In this document: one piece after another, positions 55,851 through 64,000 of the stretch
Layout of the letters: every line of letters begins with the position of its first letter
Position numbering within the stretch: position 1 is the stretch's first letter
Assembly: GCA_026826555.1 (NCBI GenBank)
Contig: JAKSZT010054399.1
Coordinates: forward strand, 3,208,835 to 3,272,834
Length of the DNA: 64,000 nucleotides
Direction: 5' to 3'
Source of the DNA: Tolypeutes matacus
Lineage: Eukaryota > Chordata > Mammalia > Cingulata > Chlamyphoridae
Position numbers and translations under genes: made by a program
The notes under the pieces: model-generated
Databases searched by the model: none
Told to the model about the DNA's origin: nothing
Seen by the model: only the letters and a program-made list of their open reading frames with translations

Positions 55851-56224
55851 AGCAGTAAGACCTCTGTTCCTGCCACACGTTCATGATACCTAAGGTCTGG
55901 GATCCAAATAATTCCAGGACTCATGGTGTCTTCCAGAAGTCACTAGCGGTGACTTCACCACCACTATTCCATGGCCTGAAACTGAATTTAAGAAAAGGAA
56001 ATGCATGTCTTGAAGAGCCCGTTGTTCTCACAATGAGTCAAGAGAAGGGCAAAATATCTGGGAGAATAGAGATCTTGTAGATTTTCACCCAGATTCTCGG
56101 TGACCACAATACATACAGCCTTGGAAAAAATTTATTACCGTAAGACTTAGATCGTCGTCATAAATTGTGAATAATTGTTCCTATATTGCAAGTTTTCCAT
56201 GAAGGTTCTTTGAAATACTTCATG

Positions 56225-56490
56225 GGATGCATCATCGTAACAATTAAGAGCATGAGCTTTGCCATCAGACAGCTGGATTTAAATCGAACTTGGCCACTTT
56301 CTAGCTCTGTGACCTTGGACGAGTTGATTCAATTTCTAAGGGCTTAAGGTTTTTTGTCTATAAAAGGGGGGTAGTGATACTTGCACTAAAGTGTGTGTGG
56401 GGGGGGAGGGGAATCTCGTAAAGCATTCGAAACAGCGCTTGACCCATGGCAAGTACTCAACAAACACCAGTCCTTCTGTGGGCACGTACC
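56225..56490 (+). repeat. MIR SINE, nearly complete, plus orientation
   Basis: Head 'aacaattaagagcatgagct', B-box relic 'ggatttaaatcgaacttggc', core 'tagctctgtgaccttggacg', tail 'gcttgacccatggcaagtac'. A G-rich patch lies at 56393-56412. Confidence 0.7.
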
Positions 56491-57620
56491 TAGCACAGGT
56501 GTGAGGTGTACTAGGTGATGAGTAACCATGAGCTTCCCTCTCGCAGGTCACAAGATTACTGTGAGGTGGAAAGAGTTAGGGAATGGAAATGAGTTGTTAT
56601 GATTGGGGAAGAGAGAGGGGAGAGGAGGAGCAGGCCTTGGGCCAGCCAGAAGCCCCCTGGGTCAGCTGGGCAGATGTGGCATCCTCCTGCACCTGCCTTG
56701 CCCTGCAGAGACAAAAAGTAAAACAGCTCCCATGCTTCAGCCAAGCTCTTCTGCTTCTTAACAGATGGAACAGATCGTCTTTCAGGGAGGGGTCAAGGAA
56801 GAAACAAAATCATCTCTAGACAGCAGGGCTGGCCCATCTTGCCTGCTGGGCTTGCTCCTGCTTCCTCTCTGGCCAATCCCACCAGGTGGTCAATGCATTT
56901 GGTGCCCCACTGGGAGTAGAGAAGAGGACATGGGACGGGACAGGGATTCTCTCCCAGACACTCCTTGGGGCCGCTATAAAGAAAATCAGCATCCACTTCT
57001 GCCTGACCAATAGAGTCCTGTATGATACAAGATTGGGGATGGGAGATGGGAAAGCTGAGTGTTTCTTCCCCAAGGCAGACTGGACCCTGTCCCCAGGCCA
57101 AGGGGACATTCTGTCCTGCCACCTGTGTACTCTCTGGTCTGTGAAAGAGCAGCACTTGCCTTAGAAGGTAAGACACTGAGCCAAGAGCCCAAAGCAACAT
57201 GTGCCTCAGGACACCTGATCAGCAAGGGCGAAGGGTGGGCATCAGTTTCTTTTTGTGTTTGGGAAAACACCTGCTATACTTTCTCACTGGTAAGAAAGAA
57301 AGAAATATTTTTCTCCATTTCTGGATTTTCCATATCTAATCAACCCATAGGCCCCAGGGTGTGCCCTGGCCCTGCGGAGAATGGGAAGGTAGTTTAATTG
57401 GTCTATGACAAAACAGGGTCGGCTCTTGCCAGAGAACTTGCTGGAAGCCACCAAGCCATGAAAACAGAGGAGCAGGGGCTCGAGGCTTACTGGTGGTTTT
57501 GGCATCATTATCATGTTCGACTCTATTGCAAAGCAACTGCTCTTGGGAATGATTTGAACTCATAACTTCTTCTGGCTCCCTGGTCATCACATGGCGCTCT
57601 CAGAAATACCCCATGCTGAG
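56491..57620. other. intergenic, G/C-moderate, no recognised repeat
   Basis: Open frames cluster here on both strands (up to 135 codons minus at 56793-57200 and 112 plus at 57059-57397). They overlap each other, share no known domain and lack a clear exon structure, so none is called. Still the least repetitive gene-like patch on the right half of the window. Confidence 0.4.
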
Positions 57621-57624
57621 ACTG

Positions 57625-57880
57625 TTAATAATAATGAGTGTGTGCTGAATGCTTATTATGTGCTGAGCACTTACTCTGCTGAGCATTTTCTATGCAGCAA
57701 CTACTTCTCCCCTCCTAAGCATCTTAGAGGAGGTAATATTTTACCCCCATTTTAGGAAGGACAAAAGGGGAGCCTGGGGAGGTAAAGTCCCTGCCTGGCC
57801 TTAACAGAGCTGTGAATGGCAGAAACGACACAAGGACCCAAAGTCTCTGAGTCCCAAGCTTTTGTATTTTGTGACCACAT
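57625..57880 (-). repeat. MIR/L2-type repeat, minus orientation
   Basis: 'gaatgcttattatgtgctga', 'ctgctgagcattttctatgc', 'tacccccattttaggaagga' and 'aacgacacaaggacccaaag' read as a reversed MIR-type element. Confidence 0.5.
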
Positions 57881-57884
57881 AACA

Positions 57885-58387
57885 TTGCTACGTACACAGT
57901 ATTGTCCGCTGGCACCTAGGAGATTGGAGCTGAGAGTGAGCAATGTACACTCGGTTCACCTATACTTATTAATACCATAAATATTTATTAATACCAGAAA
58001 GAGTTCTTTTACTCGGGACTTTGTGAAGCCAACAAAAGAACTCGATTAACAAAACCATAAGTGGTAACAGTGACATAATTGTGCACATTTACATACAATT
58101 CCATTTACATACAATGGAAGTTAAGCAATTTAGCAAAGATTCCGACACCCCTCTTCTGGTCATCTTAAAGATGTGAAGAATGCAACGTGTCCCATGTAAT
58201 GTAGTCCTTTCTAGAAGGTCTTCTTGAATCAATTTTCTTAAGAACAAGTCTACATCTTTGCTTAAGCCCTTTTACTAAGTGCTTTCAAACTGACTCAATG
58301 TCAACTGATTTCTCTGGAAATTTTCTCTTCCTTCTGATACCCTTTGCTAAGTGTTGTCTCTATCACATAGGACAGCAACCTGTCTGT
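57885..58387. other. intergenic, A/T-rich
   Basis: Short direct repeats: 'atttacatacaat(t/g)' twice at about 58087-58115 and 'ttattaatacca' twice at about 57966-57998. Nothing else was recognised. Confidence 0.4.
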
Positions 58388-58392
58388 TTATC

Positions 58393-58917
58393 TGGGGCAG
58401 TTTGAGTCTTTTGTGGACCCCAGAAAATCCTGTTCTTAAAGCTAATCCATTTCTGTGCATATAAACCTATTGTAAGTGGGACCTTTTGATTAGATTCAGT
58501 TAAGGGACCTTCCATTTGATTAGATCACTTCAGTAGGGCATGACCCAGGGTGAGTCTTTATCCTCTTACTGGAGTCCTATGTAAACAGAGGAATAAAAAG
58601 CCACAGACACAGAAAAAAGCTGCAGAGACAGAGAGAAGCCTCCAGAAGTTGATGAATCCAAGGGAGGGAAAAGCCACAGACAGAGCAGCCCAAACCTGAA
58701 GGCAAGGAGGCCCAGAGGAGAAGGAAGAGGTGAGCAGATGCTGCCAAGGACCTGATCTCCCACAGCTGAGCTTGGGAAAAAAGGATCTCCTGCTGACACC
58801 TTGATTTGGACACTTTCACAACCTCAGAACTACACATGTTTAACCTGATAAATTCCCATTACAGAAGCCAACTTTTTCTGGTATATTGCTCCCAGCAGCT
58901 TTTAGCAACCTAAGACA
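58393..58917 (+). mobile_element. solo LTR, ERVL/MaLR-like, plus strand
   Basis: A 525-bp copy from 'tggggcagtttgagtctttt' to 'gcaacctaagaca', same family as 33157-33617. The flanks ttatc (58388-58392) and ctatc (58918-58922) agree at four of five positions, a slightly decayed duplication. It is longer than the 33157 copy partly because of an internal repeat: 'gggacctt..gattagat' occurs twice at about 58479-58530. No viral genes are present. Confidence 0.8.
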
Positions 58918-58922
58918 CTATC

Positions 58923-59530
58923 CAAGTGTGTGTGGTCAATCTAGTTTCTCTTGGTTGGCCATCCTTTCTCTGGGGTAGTGGTTTTCAGCTATTGTGGCAA
59001 TGCAGGGCATGGCGGGTCTATGTCTTTGAGCTATATCTGCAAGGAGAGCCTCTGATGGGCAGATCTGTGAATGTCATGAGTCATGACAGCTCCTGGGTCA
59101 CACCATTAAATGCTCCTTTGGCAGCCTGCAGTTGATGGACATGACTCTTTAACCATGTAATATATTAAGTCATGTGGGCTGCAGAGCATCCTGGCTAGAG
59201 TCCTTCCTTGGGCCTCTGCTCTGGGTGTCTCAAAACAACTCAGATGGACATGGACACACACCAACCCTCCTTTCCTTTACCCAGGAGAATTACCAATCAA
59301 CAATTACTGAACCCCTACTATGTGCTTAGTTTATGTGTGGGACACCAATCCAAAAATCAATCTGTTCCCTCCTGAGTCCCCTTAATATTCATAGCCTTCC
59401 CGTAACTGTGACCTGGGCACCGAGTTAAAGGTCACCCCAGCTGCCTGTCCGCTAGCTAAAGGACCTCTCTCCAATGTGTACTTCAAAACCCTCCTCTTTT
59501 TGGCTCCTTTCTGTCTCCATCTTGTTTGGT
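58923..59530. other. intergenic, no recognised feature
   Basis: Contains a short old-repeat-like block at 59300-59340. Nothing else. Confidence 0.35.
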
Positions 59531-59536
59531 CCCCAC

Positions 59537-60001
59537 TATGGGTTGAGCTGTGTCCCCCAAAGAGCCATGTTGAAGTCTTAACCCATAGCCTCAGAAATAG
59601 GCACTGAGATAGGAAATAGGGTCATTTGGCAATAGGCTCACTGTAGATATAGTTAGTGGAGACCAAGTCAAACTGGAGTAGGGTGGGCCCGTAATCTGAT
59701 ACGAATGGTGTCCTTATAAGAAGAGACTCAGAGCCAGACACAGAGAGGGGAAGGCCTGTGACCACAGAGGCAGAGACTGAAGAGCTGCAGCTGGGAGACA
59801 AGGGACACCAGGGATGGCCGGCCCCACCAGAGGCTGGAAGAGGCCAGGAAAGACTGCCCCCTACAGTCTCAGAGGGAGCAAGGCCCTGCTGACGCCTTGG
59901 ATTTGGACTTCTGCCTCCAGAACCATGAGACAATAAACTCCTGCTGTTTTCAGCCGCCGGTTTGCGGGAATTCATTACAGCAGGCCTAGGGGACCCATAC
60001 A
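59537..60001 (+). mobile_element. MLT1-like LTR (ERVL-MaLR), plus strand
   Basis: Classic MaLR LTR blocks in order: 'tatgggttgagctgtgtccc', 'gtccttataagaagagactc', 'cttctgcctccagaaccatg', 'agacaataaactcctgctgt' (polyadenylation-signal position) and 'gggacccataca'. Ends were set by comparison with the family layout. No internal region. Confidence 0.75.
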
Positions 60002-60980
60002 GCAGCCTTTTCTTGCCAAACCCCCTTTGGATAATGCCTGCAATGCTGGATTGGTTTTTGTTGCTGGAACCGGGTGCTCACTTAGGAGTCTGCTTCCATT
60101 ACTGCCCCTCTGCAGCAAGTCCCCTCCCCTCAACCACCCACCCTAACAATCCCCTCTCCACCCTCCCACCCCCACACACAGAGCGTATTCTGCTCAGGCC
60201 TTGGAAATGACCTTGGTTGAACTTTCTAGCCTAACGAAGAAAACAGTCAGGATTTCTAGCTGGGTGCCATCTACCTAATGAGAGAATCATCATGGAGACA
60301 CTGAATATTATTTGGTGCTACATGGTTAAGGCACCTCTGCTAAACAAGGGAGGGAATAAATTCACAGCTTTATAATTTTTTTTTTTTAATTGAGCAAGTT
60401 AAAAAGATCAGAACACATACTTCTAAAGGAACTGCACTAGAGGTTAACGGAAGCCTATCTGTGTATAAATATAATGAACCCATAAAACAACGGCTACGGT
60501 GATAAAGCTAAAGGACGTACAGGTGCTAACCGTCCAGCCCCTCTCACTAAAGCAGGACTGAAGCCATTTGGTGAGTGGTGCTAGGTTATTATTCCTCTCC
60601 CGTGTGCTCCCGGCTCTCTTATTCCCCGTCTGCCGTCGTCCGTCTCTCTGTGTGCGCTCTGTGACTTGCAGGCAGCAGGACTGACAGGCTAACTATACAG
60701 ACTTTGTCCGCAACTTCTTGAAATTCCTGCTTTAAAGCAGACGTTTCCTGCTGCAGCCACGCCCAGTTTGTAGGTGCAGTGCCTATTGCCCTCACTCTTT
60801 CTAGTCCAATCTGTATCATGCAAGCCGAGTCAGGCTGGGACCCGCCACCCGGGTCAGCCCTCAAATGCAGATCACCCTGCTCAGACTGTACCGCTTCAGT
60901 GGAGGGATTTTTGTAGACTGTCCTGGCTTTAGGTGGAAAGAATCAGAAGGGAGAATACAGAAACGAAAGTTCTTGCCATC
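60002..60980. other. intergenic, no recognised feature
   Basis: C-rich run at 60120-60180, T-run at 60378-60388. No gene or repeat was recognised. Confidence 0.4.
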
Positions 60981-60984
60981 TCAG

Positions 60985-61436
60985 TGTATATGTTTCCTAC
61001 TGCTGCTATAACAAATTATCACAATCGCAGCAGCTTAAAACAACACAGCTTTTGATCCTACAATTCCGTAGGTCAGAAGTCTAAAATGGGCCGGCAGACC
61101 TTCCTTCTGGAGGCTCTGGGGACAAATCCATTTCCTTGTTTTTTCCAGCTTCCAGAGGCTGCCTGAGCTTCTTGGCTCATGGCCCCTTTACCCATCCTCA
61201 AAGCCAGCAGCATCTTTAAATCTCTCTCTCTCTAACCTCGACACTGTTGCCTCTCTCTTATGAGGGCCCTTCTGATTACACTGGGCCTAGCAGGAAAATC
61301 CAGAACGACCTCCCCATCTCAAGATCCTTACCGTAACCCAACCTGCAAAGCCCCTTTTGCCATATAAGACAACACAGTCACCGGTTCCAGAGATTAGGAG
61401 GTGGGCATGTTTGGGGAGCCAGCATTCCACCTGTCA
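60985..61436 (-). mobile_element. old LTR-type repeat, minus strand
   Basis: 'tgtttcctactgctgctata', 'ttctggaggctctggggaca', 'ttccagcttccagaggctgc', 'ccttctgattacactgggcc' and 'ttccagagattaggaggtgg' are the reversed blocks of a very common ancient mammalian LTR-class repeat. The family name was not assigned. Confidence 0.65.
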
Positions 61437-61539
61437 CTCTAAGTAAAAAGATAAGATGACCAATCTGAAAACAAAACACATAATAGAAGGGGTAGATGAA
61501 TAACCAACAACAGATTCTTAGACCATCGAGATTTTATGG

Positions 61540-61710
61540 AAGCCTATGAAATGGGCCTGAGGGAGCAGCCAACACCCTCATTTGCAGATGAGGAAACTGA
61601 GGCCCAGAGAAGTGGCATGCATGCCACCCCTATACCATGGCTTCACAGAAACTGGAATCCAGGCTCTTGACTCCCAGTCTAGTGCTCTTTCCACAAAACA
61701 ATGGAACATC
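61540..61710 (-). repeat. MIR SINE, minus orientation
   Basis: 'gatgaggaaactgaggccca' core and 'ggaatccaggctcttgactc' head are in reversed order, ending 'tagtgctctttccac'. Confidence 0.65.
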
Positions 61711-63660
61711 TTCAACCAGTTTCTTCTACTCATTGGATCTCTCCCTCCCTCTTTTTAAAAGAAATGTGTTGCCAGATGTGGGCTCTTCGTTTCCTGGCTG
61801 CTTCTAGGACAGCGGGCTTCCCTTGAAGCTAAGAGCCCCTTCCTGCCCCTTTCTATCGTGGTCCATAAACGTTGTGCATTGTGCACTCCTATTCCTTGAA
61901 GATCTTTTTCTTTCATCTTTGCTCAAAATAGCACCTGTCTCCGTGTTAGGCTCAGAAACTTCAGAGCGAGGAGCCACGGGAATATGCAAATTTATCACCT
62001 GGTGATCTGACCTACATTCTGCTTAATTGTTTTTCGCTTGACCATCACTGCAGGCATCAGAGACAAAGGGAACAGAACAAGTGGTCAGGTCTCAGTGCAT
62101 ATAGATTTCACGGCTCTGGTTGATCCAGAAAATTAGTAATTGTCTGGAAGAAATGTAAAGAGAAGAAGTTCTTAGTCTAAAGTTAATTTTACAAAAGACA
62201 CTTCTGCTGATGTTTCAGGAAGAAGAAATTATCAAAATGATGATTTGTGCATTTCTCAGGGGTGGATCATTATCCGGTTCAACTGTTCTCTTATTGTGAT
62301 GCGTTGGGGTCAGGTTTTATTTCATTACTAAGAGACTAAATTGGATGCCAGATCCTTTTTTATATATATGAGGGTTGTTTCAAAAGACATGGTTTTCTTT
62401 CTCATTTACAAAATGTGCCACATTATCAGATGTAATTGGAGGAACAAAGGATTTTGTAAAACATGAACTGAAGATGTTGTCAAAACATATTTAAGATGTT
62501 TCTAAGGTCACCACTGAGTGCTTATTATCTCTGTATTTTTATAACGCTCTAGTTGTAAAAATCTTTGAGAGAGCTTCAAAAAGACATTCATTTCTCCCTG
62601 ATCTTATCATTTAGTACATTTGGCAGCTGTTGAGTTTTATTTCCTAACGCGTTGCAATGGAGATGCACATAGAATGGCTGGTTTAATATAATTTGTTGTT
62701 TATGCTTTAGCATTCATTATCTGCTTAAATGTGCAAAGAGGGGCTGGGTGGATAAGTGTTTTTGTTTTGCCTTTTTTTAAAGTTTCAATCAACTTGGCTT
62801 TTCTGCATCTTGCAAAATATAATCAGTATTGATACAGTTCGCACATGTCAGCAAAAGCAGGATACTTCTTCAGAACTCTCCCAACAATTCCCAGACCGCA
62901 AATTACTGTAATAAAAGGAAGATGGGTAGAAATCCAGGATAATGGATGCCATTGCAAAGGGCTCTTCTATTTGGCAAAGCAATTTTCCTGTCCCAGTTGC
63001 AGAGGCCAAAGAAACAAAACTTTGCGAATCTGACTACAGCAAGGTCCACGCACAGACTGCCCATTTGCATCCTCAAGGTTCAGCGACAAGCACAACGTGT
63101 CCAGAATGGAACTCATCATCCGTCCCCAAAATGCAGTTGCCCCACCATCCACCCAGCGATGCCATTCCTTTGTCTTAACACCCCACTTCCACGCTCTCCA
63201 TCAGTTTTCATCTCCTAATTCTCTCTCAAATCCATCTTCTTCACTTTACCTCTGTCCGCACAGCCAGAGCAGACCGCAATACGACTTTCGTGGGCATTTT
63301 TGCCTTCATGGATCCCTTCCTTCATGAAAATAAAAAATTCTTAAAACGTATACGTTGCGACTTTGTTGGTATAAAGACAAATATAATCCACCTGGGTTCA
63401 TCATTATAGATCCATCATTATTATATTCAGTTTTTCTTCTGATTTTAAAAGAAATTAAAATTAAAACATTCTCATGGGCCATGAAAACATACCACAGGGC
63501 ACTGGTTAAACCAGTCACCCTCGTGGTCTGACCCAGACCTGAGCTACTCAGATTGCCAGCTACGTGGTCTCTACACAGCCGTTCTCAACAATCCGATCTC
63601 GGGCTGCATCCAGGGGACCTAAATAATCAGATCTGCTTACAAGCCTTTAAGGTTTCATAT
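61711..63660. other. intergenic; possible conserved non-coding stretch
   Basis: About 2 kb without clear repeats. 62520-62750 is A/T-rich with a 'tcctaacgcgttgcaatgga' block (near 62643) and 'cattcattatctgcttaaat' near 62710, typical in feel of conserved regulatory DNA. Overlapping plus-strand frames at 62.85-63.33 kb occupy different phases of the same bases and are not called. Confidence 0.35.
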
Positions 63661-63667
63661 TGCTTTA

Positions 63668-64000
63668 TTTTTTTTTTAAATTATTGAGATAAAATTCATA
63701 AAACATAAAAGTCACCATTGTAATGATTTTAAAGTGTGCAGTTCTGTGGGTTTTAGTGGAGTCACAATGTTATGCTACCATCACCACTATCTAATTCCAG
63801 AACATTTCCATCAGCCCCAAAAGAAACCCCGTTATTTCTGAATACTCCCTCACCCTATCCCCCGGCAACCACTAATCTACTTTCTGTCTCTATGGATTTG
63901 CCTATTCCATTGGATATAAGTGGAATCATACACTATGCAGCCTTTTTGTGTCTGGCTTCTTTCACTAAGTATAAAGTCTTCAGTTTCATCCACATTGTAG
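63668..64000 (-). mobile_element. old L1 3'UTR, minus strand, runs off the window
   Basis: Begins with a T-run (63669-63679, the A-tail in reverse) and then 'attattgagataaaattcat', 'aaagtgtgcagttctgtggg', 'accatcaccactatctaatt' and 'gtggaatcatacactatgca', the standard order of an old L1 3' end. The element continues to the right of 64000. Confidence 0.75.

Overview
This is vertebrate (mammalian) nuclear DNA, and I find no intact protein-coding gene, tRNA, rRNA or CRISPR array in it. The source is a xenarthran, most likely an armadillo (Dasypus). The best evidence is four copies of the tRNA-derived, often dimeric DAS-type SINE, with an internal promoter B box in each head, an A-rich tail and long target-site duplications. 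Around them are mammalian L1 LINEs, ERVL/MaLR-type solo LTRs, MIR fragments and hAT-type DNA transposon fossils. Almost every open frame is a chance frame or part of a decayed L1.

Layout. 1-330: TGGA microsatellite running into a purine-rich tract. 964-7560: a nearly full-length minus-strand L1 (3'UTR, broken ORF2, broken ORF1, 5'UTR) bounded by a degenerate target-site duplication and carrying a SINE in ORF2. 8104-11757: two LTRs of one family in opposite orientation; the first has a perfect 5-bp duplication. 16-23 kb: several LTR copies, including a head-to-head pair at 21.0-22.0 kb, plus MIR and hAT remnants. 23.4-24.4 kb: a strong CpG island with an E-box and a CCAAT box, the best candidate for a functional element (a promoter or first exon whose gene lies mostly outside the window or is non-coding). 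24.4-35 kb: mostly single-copy intergenic DNA with MIRs, a tail-only young L1 insertion (27.2 kb), a dimeric SINE (29.1 kb) and a textbook solo LTR with a perfect 5-bp duplication (33.2 kb).

35-50 kb: a dimeric SINE, an L1 3' fragment that itself contains a SINE, MER5-like fossils, and long non-repetitive stretches, some of which look like conserved non-coding sequence. 50.3-52.5 kb: a younger plus-strand, 5'-truncated L1 nested in an older minus-strand L1 3'UTR. 53-64 kb: (CT)21 microsatellite, old L1, MIRs, three further LTRs, and a last L1 3'UTR running off the right edge.

Nothing here points to an operon, pathway or new molecular system. The informative content is the order of transposon insertions, which can be read from nested elements and target-site duplications, and the CpG-island promoter candidate. 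Family names are assigned by recognition only; exact subfamilies need a repeat-library search.
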